64,000 nucleotides of DNA, from the NCBI GenBank assembly GCA_036925085.1, contig JAUPFP010000007.1:4389058-4453057 (forward strand), read 5' to 3'. The position numbers were made by a program, and so were the translations under genes. Position 1 is the stretch's first letter; the number at the start of each line of letters is the position of its first letter. Of this stretch, positions 54,401 to 56,865 are shown in pieces. This DNA is from Brachycybe producta (taxonomy: Eukaryota > Arthropoda > Diplopoda > Playtdesmida > Andrognathidae). The notes under the pieces were generated by a model. That model searched no databases. It was not told where the DNA came from and saw only the letters and a program-made list of their open reading frames with translations.

Positions 54401-56865
54401 ATATTCAAAATAATTAGTTTAAAAAAAGCAACGACTGGTTGGTTCAATTTAAAATTATTATTTAAAAAACTTAAAAACATATGGTATAAAACTTCATATT
54501 TTAATTAAGATATATTTAAACCAGGAAAGTATAATTTATTTTTAAATTAGTTTTCAAAATTTTTGACTTTTTCGTAATTATAGAATGTATAGCACCGGTA
54601 ATGATATTTTCGATACCTAGGAAAAAAAAAAATATATTTTAAGAAACCTATTACTACTATAAAGAAGAAGAAAAATCCATATTATTCTGTATTCAATAAC
54701 GTAATTGTGATATCGACCAACTTTTCTTGACATTGTGATGATATTATTTCTAGAATAGAAAAAAAAATGTCTATTGGTTTTCCTCTTTTAAAAGTTTTTT
54801 TGATTAGTTTTCTTATGTTGACAAAAAAAAAAGATGCCGAGCAAAACCTAGAACTTTTTTCTTTTCTTTTCCTTTGTAAGTACACAAAAATAAGGCAAAG
54901 ATCCTATAAGTAGGCCTCAAGAAGTACAGAATAGGACACAGACATTAAGTGACTTGAGTGTATTTGAGCCTTAAAAGTAAACTTCTCAATTCATATGAGA
55001 ATCTGAGCAGTGATGTTCTGATCAAGAGACCGTGAACGAGAAGTAAAAAAAAAAACAGATGGCCACATACACCCATATTACCCCTCTACTCTCTTCTTCC
55101 AACCCTCAATGAAAGGCACCAATAATATAAAAAAATACCTCACTAGTAGGGTCTCTATACATGTTACATTTTGTAACACAATGCACAGATTTTTGTCTCT
55201 CTTCTAATAGACAGGCTAGATTAGGATAGATATATCCAACTACAAGAAGAACCGAGTAAAAAACAAAAAGAAAAAGATGACTACACCAGCTGAGGCGTGA
55301 AATCGGTCTGTGACTCAAATGTCACATTAAAGGGGCATCATTTTCAGTTGAATGCCATAATAAACGTAGAAAGCATACGACCAAAGATTATTATCGCATA
55401 ACTTTTTTTTAGAGAAGAAATGAAAAACAAAACAAAACAAAAAAATATGACACAAAAAAAAATAAAAGATTTGAAACTTACCATTGGCAATTGTTTGTCG
55501 TTTGCCATCACTGGTTTCTCTTACCCACGATGTCACTGTAACGTAATCTTGAACAAAACTCGGAACGTGGCACTTGAATATGGCCGTGTTACCATTTATG
55601 ACAAATTCGTCATAGACGTGAACTTCATAGTGCTGTTTAACAACTGAAATTGTCAAAAGTCAAATAATATTGCATAAAAGTTAGATTTATATCTACTTGT
55701 GAGCTGATGATTTAAGTGTTTGTGCTGAAATAATGTGAAATATGAGTGTTTTTTTAAGCCAGTGCTCAGCCACATTGTCACCGAAGTTCCAACTTTCTAT
55801 TGAAACAGCTTAAGGCTTCTTCAGCTTAAGGCAAAAGGCTGCTTCAGTTTAGGTCAATTCTGGCTTGTCAATTGTTTCTCTAAAGACGCCCAGTTTGTTT
55901 CCAGACGCTATTTTTCTGTTTTTTTACAAATAACAGCCTTTTCTTAAGTTTCCAGGCACACACTATATTTCAGAAATATTTGGTTATTTTTTAAATTGTT
56001 TTAGAAGAATATTTGTAACTAAACATGGAATAGATTTTGCAGTGTTGGGACAAACTAAATTTAAAAGTAATTAATTCAAATTACTAATTATATCAATAAA
56101 ATGATTAATTACAATTATAATTACTAGATTTTAAAAAGAAATTAATTATAATTACTCATTTTTCTAAAAGTAATTTAATTAGTTTTCAAAATAGATGAGC
56201 ATCTACAGAAATACCTCAAAATCACGCGCACTTTGAATTGACTTAACTTTTGAAGCGCGCATTGAACCCAGAATACATTATTGCCTTGCAATCTTCACTG
56301 GAAATGTATTGCACCAAATATTTTCATTGTCGCGCTTCCGGTGCACACGCAATGATTTTTCGCATTTGCATATTCATGAGCATCTATAGAAACAGCTGGT
56401 CTAATGTTTGAATCGTGCATTGTACATAAGTAATGAATCTTCGCAGCACTGGCATTTTTGTGACTTGCTTCTTACAATTCCAATTGTGCGGACCACAAAA
56501 ATAAAATTCCCACAGTATAACGAGTGATTTGTTGTATTTCTTACCAGCTCTGACGTGAACATTCCGACTAATAATGCTTCCAACTGCATTGGTAGCCTTA
56601 CAACGATAGACAGTGGCATGAACATCCTGTCTGTAGCTCTCAGAATGGAATGGAAGAAAAGCCAAAGTTCCATTGGAATGGATTTCTCTCAATCCTGTGA
56701 CATTATTTACAACAACTCCACTAGAAAGGACCCATGTTATCACAGGTTTAGGTACACCGTGGACGGCACATCCTACAGAAACACCAGTCGAGTTAGAAAA
56801 ATCCACTTCATCTGGTGGTTCTTGAATGAAAACTGGTCCTTGAATATCCAATAAACTACAAGAAC
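19011..56865 (-). CDS. Dscam-like cell adhesion receptor, paralog B (nearly complete)
   Basis: Seen: 34 minus-strand exons from 56865 to 19011, each bounded by AG/GT and phase-matched. In order: Ig1 to Ig9, FN3-1 to FN3-4, Ig10, FN3-5, FN3-6, TM and a tail of about 325 residues. This is the exact canonical Dscam order. Paired Ig cysteines and the D-x-G-x-Y-x-C motif are visible in most Ig domains. Ig1 begins QGPVFIQEPPDEVDFSNSTG, a hallmark of the Dscam N-terminus. The signal-peptide exon (must end in phase 1) was not found in 57-64 kb and is probably further upstream. Ig2, Ig3 and Ig7 have single exons, unlike fly Dscam1 with its exon arrays, so isoform diversity should be low. A Gypsy element fills the TM-to-tail intron. 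Family role: homophilic recognition at the cell surface. No disabling change was seen. Confidence 0.95.
19522..19549 (+). CDS. Paralog A candidate alternative last exon 2 (PDZ-type end)
   Basis: Very strong acceptor (ctctttttgttttgttacag), phase 2. Gives S-KSRDYVTV-stop. T at -2 and V at 0 fit a class I PDZ ligand, and PDZ-binding C-termini are known in the Dscam family. I see no AATAAA close behind, so the 3' end is uncertain. Confidence 0.6.
20125..20560. repeat. Foldback family A, copy 2 (interrupted)
   Basis: Ends (TTTTCGAACTCTTGTTATTC and GCTCTTGAAAGACAGAATAA) match the family. The centre is occupied by the GGCGC-rich tandem units at about 20205-20440. Confidence 0.5.
20219..20400. repeat. 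GGCGC-rich tandem units
   Basis: At least two units of about 80-85 bp, each starting TGCCT, then GGCGCAAAGCTCAG, and ending GGCGCCA. A third unit begins TGCCTCGAG. Probably part of another transposon. Confidence 0.5.
20625..20691 (-). CDS. Paralog B exon: cytoplasmic tail 5 (EEELIALLK)
   Basis: 67 bp, phase 1 to 2, acceptor ttttag, donor gtaaat. DRSKKSPSGLAQVEEELIAL then LK. As in paralog A, reading into the donor gives R-stop at once. Confidence 0.9.
20771..20919 (-). CDS. Paralog B exon: cytoplasmic tail 4 (PPGF motif)
   Basis: 149 bp, phase 2 to 1, acceptor ttatag, donor gtaaga. YSSPESITGDITFSFHKPAT, PPPGFCDPRDLDDHHHG. Upstream intron 74 bp. Counterpart of 17385-17515. Confidence 0.9.
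20994..21150 (-). CDS. Paralog B exon: cytoplasmic tail 3
   Basis: 157 bp, phase 1 to 2, acceptor atttag, donor gtcagt. VPDILDHKPDSSTSSNESSP, then a basic run RSRERRVRPCR. Counterpart of paralog A 15604-15754. Upstream intron 70 bp. Confidence 0.92.
21221..21643 (-). CDS. Paralog B exon: cytoplasmic tail 2 (PYATFQL and PSAPPAE motifs)
   Basis: 423 bp, phase 1 to 1, acceptor ttttag, donor gtagtc. Begins GVHDDISPYATFQLPPGRYG, then DYPPSPQFQYTK, and near its end LTPSAPPAEFDSC. Paralog A spreads the same content over three exons (137, 88 and 261 bp). Confidence 0.94.
21728..21904 (-). CDS. Paralog B exon: cytoplasmic tail 1
   Basis: 177 bp, phase 1 to 1, acceptor tcttag, donor gttaag. VRSVQKSDSIGQQPQREASQ, then Thr-rich, then SYDQAYTPSQIRKPFENNKN. 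A nearby cag acceptor 4 bases downstream would break the frame and was not used. It lies just past the Gypsy-bearing intron. Confidence 0.85.
21970..22166. repeat. Foldback family A, copy 3, left part
   Basis: Runs from ACAACTGATTTTCAAACTC to AACATGAAAATAT, where the Gypsy element enters. The rest of the copy resumes after 31750. Confidence 0.7.
22167..23068 (+). repeat. 5' LTR
   Basis: 902 bp. TATAAATA at 22630-22637 and AATAAA at 22752-22757 suggest the U3-R-U5 layout. The U3 is packed with inverted repeats. The gag ATG (23019) lies in its last 50 bases, which is unusual. Confidence 0.96.
22630..22637 (+). promoter_or_regulatory. LTR TATA box
   Basis: TATAAATA upstream of a 13-bp inverted repeat (22646-22658 with 22722-22734) and of AATAAA at 22752. 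A plausible core promoter for the element. The same box recurs in the 3' LTR, near 31308. Confidence 0.6.
23019..24713 (+). CDS. gag: Gypsy gag polyprotein
   Basis: 564 residues. The middle (about 220-390) is the retrotransposon capsid region, with conserved helices around LETFKGLTSVYTFLEDYESI, WLSNFYKENRGKTTWDF and RSELIERFGRRDE. A Gln/Asn-rich linker follows. One CCHC zinc knuckle, CYHCHEKGHFSRNC, sits near residue 507, the nucleocapsid RNA-binding motif. N-terminal quarter: Lys-rich, with a near-repeat of about 66 bp (RHTV...EPSSAHAE twice). The ATG is inside the 5' LTR. Pol begins 5 bases after the stop in another frame. The role is particle formation and RNA packaging (family knowledge). 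Confidence 0.93.
   Translation: MASRDLSTNPTETGMLQNGGGAGYLTTDPVENTNDVGVTPGGKGKKGRPKSKSKTREKDDTNQMDGEDPLEGILQNLSAERRERLMAWFEAQQPSGSMLLRSGRGVSTVQRHTVVREVDTGVEPSSAHAESQRHTVIPGLDTEGEPSSAHAENLRQVNVFQTPLMLKKSGGTQRGRLPETPILRRENPDQLEDESLTSEDPSVEELEGNPICNRHRTCEELDGKYKSLHPLRNLETFKGLTSVYTFLEDYESIADLEDWSNVHKTYYLRKAVEGDVVRWLSNFYKENRGKTTWDFIRSELIERFGRRDELVQLKLRLDTMLQRKGEDTNQFLGRYLDLSRKVLPGVTDKYRIVEFRQKLHPIIRNATQNAPNSNLKLYTTYIKDTEEVLMADGLWIPEGTMGQQATTQVSKGPQKNNQRQNAKQTQAVMDGGRSYAVVTQDQADPTNHSTPSNSNNQTQQKTNQNSNQQQGRKWNQRYPQKKNYNGQQTQDGSKTLKDLSTVECYHCHEKGHFSRNCPKKVVADGTVGLVQHGMATGRNGQQYFVVSENGQKKFLREENPADLN
24719..31216 (+). CDS. pol: Gypsy pol polyprotein with long C-terminal extension
   Basis: 2165 codons, with no convincing ATG at the start (GTG), which fits expression through gag by recoding as the family often does. 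Domains: aspartic protease near residue 325 (LADSG-TGFTIL; ALLGRDLG); reverse transcriptase about 640-830 with YLDD near 790; RNase H about 930-1060 (TDACGYGIG, TDKE, TDHHAL); integrase zinc-binding HHCC about 1150-1195; DDE core about 1220-1320 (GMDFIGPL, SDRGTPF, GLAERTNK); GPY/F-like module about 1440-1505. After that come about 540 residues not recognised as pol, with two hydrophobic segments near 1725-1748 and 1970-2020. The frame continues about 124 codons into the 3' LTR, so its last part is LTR-derived. The N-terminal part holds a 105-bp near-perfect tandem repeat (AGAPKRPCDLDTQGLPEQSS twice). Confidence 0.93.
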   Translation: MAVKRGLPPFKNGKPSGKRQNRNETAIANSRNIVDKALLGGNRGVSEATNVTKTRRNAGAPKRPCDLDTQGLPEQSSELLVGISNVATTRPKAGAPKRPCDLDTQGLPEQSSELLVGITNGKRQRNSRKSKKLRKDTGRRGEIIEEIFPEPIIWSPTKAMVVYANSLEEAKRIVEAMETGVHQDRIEGKTQQNSAVPDGIEGRTQQNSAACIPGISNVAQEIPQDVTSNVIASGKAETDARKSKKAIVNAAIGRGDDTSRIPANSEVIESVEVGDLLRSRACCRKSVEITVDSLLTSCELIEVGDTTPDESVAKITIQVDGTPVRFLADSGTGFTILSGTMAKEYGLRYGPIRNAPALGAVGGVPIKVLGQLWPTFELNGKQVTARMLIIDGKREALLGRDLGAAFDLIISMKTSKIYFANEMFYEGTRELLKKGSARSSLPWNFFKELKEEGCAQNSHLDNSYAIKAREESCVKAQGRITLNPGQALNLKVAAGRIIEENEVLMIETNDSLFNRKGIVVASSVLQGNGTSQLEVQLLNTTLESVGIGDRETIGHFELLEELEEEQACKVSEEENFRDIGEAPVDFEREIQLGPELTDDQREELTILLKEFQPIFAFSSKDLGATNLTKHKIETGDNLPVRDTLRRCGPGERIVIDETLEEMKKSGVVRPSKSPYASPIVLVKKKDGSYRFCVDYRKLNAITKADTYPLPRIDDALDSMRGACYFATLDMKSGYWQFEMEESDIEKTAFTSHRGLFEFVRMPFGLRNAPATMQRALDILLAGHKWETCLVYLDDIVVFGRTFEEFLERLRTILDLLRTANLKLHPVKCFFGFQEVKYLGHLISPDGIRPDPDKVVAIKNFPVPDNVTAIRSFLGLAGYYRKHVPGFANIAKPMSDLTGKDIPFEWSVDCENAFRTLKNMLSKSPLVAVYDPKAAIFMHTDACGYGIGAMLYQKSEDKRRKEIIGSVSRVLRDAEKNYSTTDKECLAVIYGVTKFRPYLFQKPFTIVTDHHALCYMKTAARLEGRLGRWQLLMQEYDYKIIYKEGKLHIEADCLSRYPAGVPVNWKAIPEAEDLDDSVIFNVTLQWDWKVEQKLDPEILKIREELRNQPESPLHKLFCDYDNKLFACVFHGSSVPTLVNVVPKHLIPEVMRLCHDEPDAGHEGQTKTWNRARQRFYWNNMKHDIFEYVRSCEICQLHKLGTEKPEGFLQEMPIGKPCDCWGMDFIGPLVPSVGGNKHILLAVDYATRYCVAKAVKSTTALIVMNFLAKDVKRIFGIPEKLISDRGTPFVAKNTQEFLKINKIEHETTTAYHPQSNGLAERTNKSIIQTMKKYLTPAKNQTDWATKLDEVLESYNSSVHSSTKFTPYRLMFGREPRTKVDTLVPERPVIVDNEAGNLVDVRQQAEERQEEELRTARANLKAAHDRRKEYYDQRHKKPYEYQIGQKVLVRDMRIRPGQNKKFLTKWRQGYTIVSKVSDTVYRLSYENRAGRLVEDSVNVANLRPLYETYQKNGPNVPTTGDTLESMGNSSPEESESEPVKEKEMTAFVKKKNLPSRKKRCCGHCRCQNAWIESSEDEEEIEIITKAIRKHSDRNVEIRRKMAADDNQQQFSYLPGEDAMKFTREYGNKTNFTMETIGFVEEISEIPEETMKIDEKDVNSPMEFQMEVKNAEVIDETTKMDDDIDASDATNGNDVPNEEVNRERSMTLPSMEETRGRRDTLSEMSTSLAPLWIRVLLFMFFITDSFAHVVSTCTGTISHHLFVLKSFHPSIVENCENFYRSITESIKSFVLLMQIWFTIVCDYDGRFMENKGAALPVEIANSGLTEDLLVRGVWRWRQRRPLVKRNRLNRGLRNQLRLEIHSFSHHGPNNRVKLKDVRPREPGPTYKDDVEVTEPKTTARSNMEAPGSPRASVTSPGPTSFLTRPAVMQRNAKVTEVTKGLPKPPSFWKETRAGAKKILLKDEPFWTTRGLGLCIFKYYFILVFIVLSISLLVLFMHACIYSEHISSIFILFVLYFYCMPKFYTNGYFCKVLFLEAQGRAYKLVGGCNEFIVRIRCCIETPCSFKYFDRWVSPHAWGWAGGYPDDTSLPYRMRKRRQMNCIVNSYRIIPRRIDDIELLASETPVKCNEKDTEVLFVIKLYCYRLKKDQRRSFCIVIIYTSYRCFRFLDK
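30845..31746 (+). repeat. 3' LTR
   Basis: 902 bp, no difference from the 5' LTR seen by eye. Preceded by a short run of six G, a weak candidate polypurine tract. Followed by ATAT and then the second half of the foldback repeat that was split by the insertion. Confidence 0.96.
31751..31850. repeat. Foldback family A, copy 3, right part
   Basis: CCTTTAGTGATTGAACTACT continues the repeat broken at 22166. Intact copies (for example at 10014-10040) show the same order without an insertion. Confidence 0.7.
32340..32510 (-). CDS. Paralog B exon: juxtamembrane and transmembrane segment
   Basis: 171 bp, phase 1 to 1, acceptor taatag, donor gtacgc. Stalk DGTRGDIMEESQASS, then a span of about 26 hydrophobic residues (VIIPVLSAIIIIIALLVVAC) closed by HRRH, a positive-inside border. 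Same length as the paralog A TM exon. Confidence 0.94.
32511..32582 (-). other. 72-base in-frame, stop-free intron
   Basis: Between FN3-6 and TM, at the position of a 1.9-kb intron in paralog A. Divisible by three and open in the coding frame. Retention would add 24 residues to the stalk. Confidence 0.65.
32583..32873 (-). CDS. Paralog B exon: FN3-6
   Basis: 291 bp, phase 1 to 1, acceptor gtttag, donor gtatga. APEVPDREKVIEVNSTFIVL, SWPDGG-CPILHF-LVEYKE, LNPQRAYNLRVNSVNSAGIT. Followed by a 72-base stop-free intron. Confidence 0.93.
32960..33145 (-). CDS. Paralog B exon: FN3-5 second half
   Basis: 186 bp, phase 1 to 1, acceptor tttaag, donor gtatta. ILNCKKEVGEWEEIRLEPLS, NLACGTRYHLYMVVYNQIGG, SEPSDM. 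Same length as 5865-6050 of paralog A. Confidence 0.94.
33146..33533 (-). other. Paralog B intron with foldback A copy 4
   Basis: 388 bases splitting FN3-5. Almost all of it is a foldback family A copy (about 33178-33500). Confidence 0.65.
33534..33632 (-). CDS. Paralog B exon: FN3-5 first half
   Basis: 99 bp, phase 1 to 1, acceptor catcag, donor gtgtgt. PPSPPLVKVKDKTINSITIT then WTLEDYEDLPVTG. Same length as the paralog A exon at 3832-3930. Confidence 0.93.
33817..33971 (-). CDS. Paralog B exon: Ig10 second half
   Basis: 155 bp, phase 2 to 1, acceptor ctcacag, donor gtgagt. GKPVQVSGRTQIMGDGSLLL, then SADAGNYTCRVQNIYAKDE. Confidence 0.95.
33972..34398 (-). other. Paralog B intron
   Basis: 427 bases inside Ig10. 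Contains two similar short units around GAGTCCGGTGGGC and GAGCCTGGTGGGA (about 34180-34240). A 69-codon plus-strand open stretch here is not gene-like. Confidence 0.5.
34399..34513 (-). CDS. Paralog B exon: Ig10 first half
   Basis: 115 bp, phase 1 to 2, acceptor ttatag, donor gtaagt. VPAKIASFPLIIVAKRKDDI, then KLPCRAVGIPTPDREW. Ig10 sits between FN3-4 and FN3-5, as in all Dscams. Confidence 0.94.
34690..34843 (-). CDS. Paralog B exon: FN3-4 second part
   Basis: 154 bp, phase 0 to 1, acceptor tttgcag, donor gtaggc. SPSSFTLPPSQFYYEARGLN, LQYEFWVKASTIVGEGESSR. FN3 F-G strands. Confidence 0.92.
34844..34933 (-). other. 90-base in-frame, stop-free intron
   Basis: Between the FN3-4 halves. Length divisible by three and open in the coding frame, with a weak donor (gtacag) and a normal acceptor (tttgcag). 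May be retained in some transcripts. Confidence 0.65.
34934..35073 (-). CDS. Paralog B exon: FN3-4 first part
   Basis: 140 bp, phase 1 to 0, acceptor catag, donor gtacag (weak). VPGPPAHIKVLPMSSDAIIV, SWIAPESPNGIITKYTVYMR. The following 90-base intron is in frame and stop-free, so retention would add 30 residues. Confidence 0.87.
35074..36097 (-). other. Paralog B intron
   Basis: Between FN3-3 and FN3-4. Holds a TTAA-flanked MITE (35497-35804) and a C run (35884-35891). Confidence 0.7.
35497..35804. mobile_element. TTAA-flanked MITE, family 2
   Basis: 308 bp, long inverted ends (GCTTCACACGG...TGTGTCGCCACAAA and inverse), TTAA at 35493-35496 and 35805-35808. No transposase. Confidence 0.75.
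36098..36256 (-). CDS. Paralog B exon: FN3-3 second half
   Basis: 159 bp, phase 1 to 1, acceptor ctaaag, donor gtaatt. VKPKLQFRTITATEMELQSL, YTNYTVQIQAYTGAGDGTKS. The intron from the first half is 71 bp. Confidence 0.93.
36328..36474 (-). CDS. Paralog B exon: FN3-3 first half
   Basis: 147 bp, phase 1 to 1, acceptor catag, donor gtactc. VPSQPPSNIKCVSSSSQALH, SWNPPPSQSLNGILRGYRII. Strong FN3 match. Confidence 0.94.
36544..36781 (-). CDS. Paralog B exon: FN3-2 second part
   Basis: 238 bp, phase 0 to 1, acceptor tgaaag, donor gtaaga. PPKRENWNGQITGYRIGHRP, LEDLDKFTKYVIIIQAYNNI, then GLGPSSQEVVATT. Typical FN3 with a C-terminal LED linker. Confidence 0.94.
36782..37506 (-). other. Paralog B intron
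   Basis: 725 bases within FN3-2. AT-rich; nothing recognised. Confidence 0.6.
37507..37577 (-). CDS. Paralog B exon: FN3-2 first part
   Basis: 71 bp, phase 1 to 0, acceptor tattag, donor gtaaaa. VPDGAPLNVTVEPITSQSLK then VKWK. Short exon, in phase with the large FN3-2 exon downstream. Confidence 0.9.
37657..37824 (-). CDS. Paralog B exon: FN3-1 second half
   Basis: 168 bp, phase 1 to 1, acceptor gtttag, donor gtggat (weak). AWVVDKRNLSVSGEETTAII, LKPAVEYDTSVAAENAVGIG. FN3 core residues are present. Confidence 0.92.
37904..38035 (-). CDS. Paralog B exon: FN3-1 first half
   Basis: 132 bp, phase 1 to 1, acceptor aatcag. PPEPPQNVKVFLQGSRSLRA then SWTSAFDGNSPLLRYVIHI. PPxPPxNV-SR-W is the usual start of Dscam FN3-1. 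Donor gtaagt chosen over a nested gtagta. Confidence 0.92.
38113..38261 (-). CDS. Paralog B exon: Ig9 second half
   Basis: 149 bp, phase 2 to 1, acceptor atttag, donor gtggaa. FSIREKVTSKGFVSELVVSR, then TSEFSCLASNDYGKDQAWIF. Confidence 0.93.
38262..38806 (-). other. Paralog B intron with foldback A copy 5
   Basis: Within Ig9. Most of it (about 38450-38770) is a foldback A copy in the opposite orientation (begins GATTGGTTTAAAGTGTAAAC). Confidence 0.6.
38807..38954 (-). CDS. Paralog B exon: Ig9 first half
   Basis: 148 bp, phase 1 to 2. PAYFLEKFRNQTVKKGHEVV, LSCESNGDMPIAIEW. Two tandem donors exist (gtaggtaggg). Only the second keeps phase with the next exon, so it was chosen. Confidence 0.9.
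38955..40127 (-). other. Paralog B intron
   Basis: Between Ig8 and Ig9. Contains a compound CAA then ATC microsatellite (about 40052-40093), close to the Ig8 donor. No exon seen. Confidence 0.6.
40128..40304 (-). CDS. Paralog B exon: Ig8 second half
   Basis: 177 bp, phase 1 to 1, acceptor tgctag, donor gtaagt. RLPGDYVPIDYSSGRNYMYS, SLLMTSIHETDQGYYLCQAN, then NSVGASL. Confidence 0.94.
40305..41130 (-). other. Paralog B intron with foldback A copy 6
   Basis: Within Ig8. A diverged foldback A copy covers about 40510-40860. Confidence 0.55.
41131..41250 (-). CDS. Paralog B exon: Ig8 first half
   Basis: 120 bp, phase 1 to 1, acceptor aaaaag, donor gtgaga. VPPRWIHEPKDSSIVTGKSI, IDCQADGQPRPSITWKRAMG. 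VPPRWI-EP is a Dscam Ig8 signature. The intron from Ig7 is 84 bp. Confidence 0.94.
41335..41619 (-). CDS. Paralog B exon: Ig7
   Basis: 285 bp, phase 1 to 1, acceptor ataaag (weak tract), donor gtgagc. DPPKISPFSFPRDIQEGMRA, ITCSVFHGNQPITMSWHKDG, TPKDNGNYTCVAQNAAA. Position of the fly variable exon 9 (Ig7), but one exon only here. Confidence 0.94.
41620..43219 (-). other. Paralog B intron
   Basis: Between Ig6 and Ig7. Foldback A copy 7 (about 41829-42230), a pogo-like stretch with repeated GTTATA(A/G)CCG (about 42350-42752) and short AT microsatellites. Confidence 0.6.
42350..42752. mobile_element. Pogo/Tigger-like MITE remnant
   Basis: Starts CAGTCAAACTCGACTAG and carries several GTTATA(A/G)CCG(A/G) motifs and a GTTATATCCG variant, a pattern seen in pogo-type non-autonomous elements. 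Ends are not clean. Confidence 0.4.
43220..43384 (-). CDS. Paralog B exon: Ig6 second half
   Basis: 165 bp, phase 1 to 1, acceptor atttag, donor gtaatg. DGTVLPINHRQKVYPNGTLV, then VGDAGRYTCIAKG. Confidence 0.95.
44014..44080. repeat. (AT)n microsatellite
   Basis: Over 30 AT units, nearly pure. An apparent open frame of alternating Ile-Tyr here is an artefact. Confidence 0.95.
44936..45018. repeat. (CT)n microsatellite
   Basis: About 80 bases of almost pure CT. Confidence 0.95.
45415..45482. repeat. (AT)n microsatellite
   Basis: AT units with one small break. Confidence 0.95.
45724..45834 (-). CDS. Paralog B exon: Ig6 first half
   Basis: 111 bp, phase 1 to 1, donor gtaaat. GPPFVRSMRNVSAISGSLWS then CRVSGYPIQSITWEK. 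GPPFVR and GYPIxSIxWE are conserved in Dscam Ig6. The intron from Ig5 is 74 bp. Confidence 0.94.
45909..46205 (-). CDS. Paralog B exon: Ig5
   Basis: 297 bp, phase 1 to 1, acceptor tttcag, donor gtcagt. DAMPQLLHTFKSEVLKPGSG, SLKCIASGNPPPQIRWTLD, HGDVISYVNVSMARAEDSGE, then YRCLVVNNVGSV. The HGDVIS motif is typical of Dscam Ig5. Confidence 0.96.
46206..48030 (-). other. Paralog B intron
   Basis: Between Ig4 and Ig5. A C run at 47189-47206; otherwise AT-rich with nothing recognised. Confidence 0.6.
48031..48300 (-). CDS. Paralog B exon: Ig4
   Basis: 270 bp, phase 1 to 1, acceptor ttgtag, donor gtaggt. APIYAYIEPSKQVIDVGKAA, SFQCSFSGFPITDVQWMKD, and ARGMYQCFVSSEQKTVQATA. A whole Ig domain in one exon. 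Confidence 0.95.
48301..51323 (-). other. Paralog B intron
   Basis: Between Ig3 and Ig4. A GC-rich foreign-looking segment (48610-48850), GAA microsatellite (49374-49411), AC microsatellite (49850-49870); the rest AT-rich. Confidence 0.6.
48610..48850. repeat. GC-rich segment, probable dispersed repeat
   Basis: About 50-55% GC in an AT-rich intron, with several CCGG/GGGACCGGC motifs. SINE-like in size, but no clear A/B boxes or tail could be assigned. Confidence 0.4.
51324..51499 (-). CDS. Paralog B exon: Ig3 second half
   Basis: 176 bp, phase 2 to 1, acceptor aatttag, donor gtgggt. SWKHIENNHFRSV...LHIQNVKGSDSGTYVCFVNNTVG. The intron from the first half is only 81 bp. Confidence 0.95.
51581..51698 (-). 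CDS. Paralog B exon: Ig3 first half
   Basis: 118 bp, phase 1 to 2, acceptor tatcag, donor gtaaat. DPKSSISPRIIYGKSLVTAE, then VELPCGAQGFPLPSY. Corresponds to fly variable exon 6, single here. Confidence 0.95.
51768..51920 (-). CDS. Paralog B exon: Ig2 second half
   Basis: 153 bp, phase 1 to 1, acceptor gattcag, donor gtatct. GRYIVPSSGELLIRNAQEAD then SYRCKTHHRLTGE and AGRLIVT. The CRT/KTxHRLTGE motif is diagnostic of Dscam Ig2 (constant exon 5 in fly). Confidence 0.96.
51991..52155. mobile_element. Short MITE, family 3 copy
   Basis: Ends GGCACACAGACCACTTTTGT and TGTGATCTGTGTGC form an imperfect inverted repeat; TTAA on the left, decayed on the right. Confidence 0.55.
52611..52810. repeat. 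Direct duplication, 111-bp period
   Basis: TTCAAACTAATATCAATTCT starts at 52611 and again at 52722. The units are nearly identical over about 85 bases, then AAT-rich. Confidence 0.8.
54041..54200. mobile_element. TTAA-flanked MITE, family 3
   Basis: 160 bp with TTAA at 54037-54040 and 54201-54204; imperfect inverted ends; core GACAACCCGACTTCATTTTG shared with 11636-11795. A partial foldback A copy (about 54215-54300) follows. Confidence 0.65.
55482..55643 (-). CDS. Paralog B exon: Ig2 first half
   Basis: 162 bp, phase 1 to 1, acceptor atttcag, donor gtaagt. VVKQHYEVHVYDEFVINGNT, then AIFKCHVPSFVQDYV, then SWVRE. Equivalent to fly Dscam1 variable exon 4, but only one copy was seen here. Confidence 0.95.
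55644..56544 (-). other. Paralog B intron
   Basis: Between Ig1 and Ig2. Nothing recognised beyond AT-rich sequence. Confidence 0.6.
56545..56865 (-). CDS. Paralog B exon: Ig1
   Basis: 321 bp, phase 1 to 1, acceptor caaatag, donor gtaaga. Reads GSCSLLDIQGPVFIQEPPDE..., with VGCAVHGVPKPVITW and ATVYRCKATNAVGSI. Both Ig cysteines and the tryptophan are present. The upstream exon must carry the signal peptide. Confidence 0.96.

Larger units (their letters stand above)
51921..55481 (-). other. Paralog B intron
   Basis: Splits Ig2, where fly Dscam1 carries its exon-4 array. No extra Ig2 half-exons seen. Holds MITEs (51991-52155, 54041-54200) and a 111-bp-period duplication (52611-52810). Confidence 0.65.

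Noticed and set aside
51921-55481. Possible array of alternative Ig2 exons as in fly Dscam1
   Set aside because: No repeated half-Ig pattern with flanking splice sites was seen; only transposons and AT-rich sequence.
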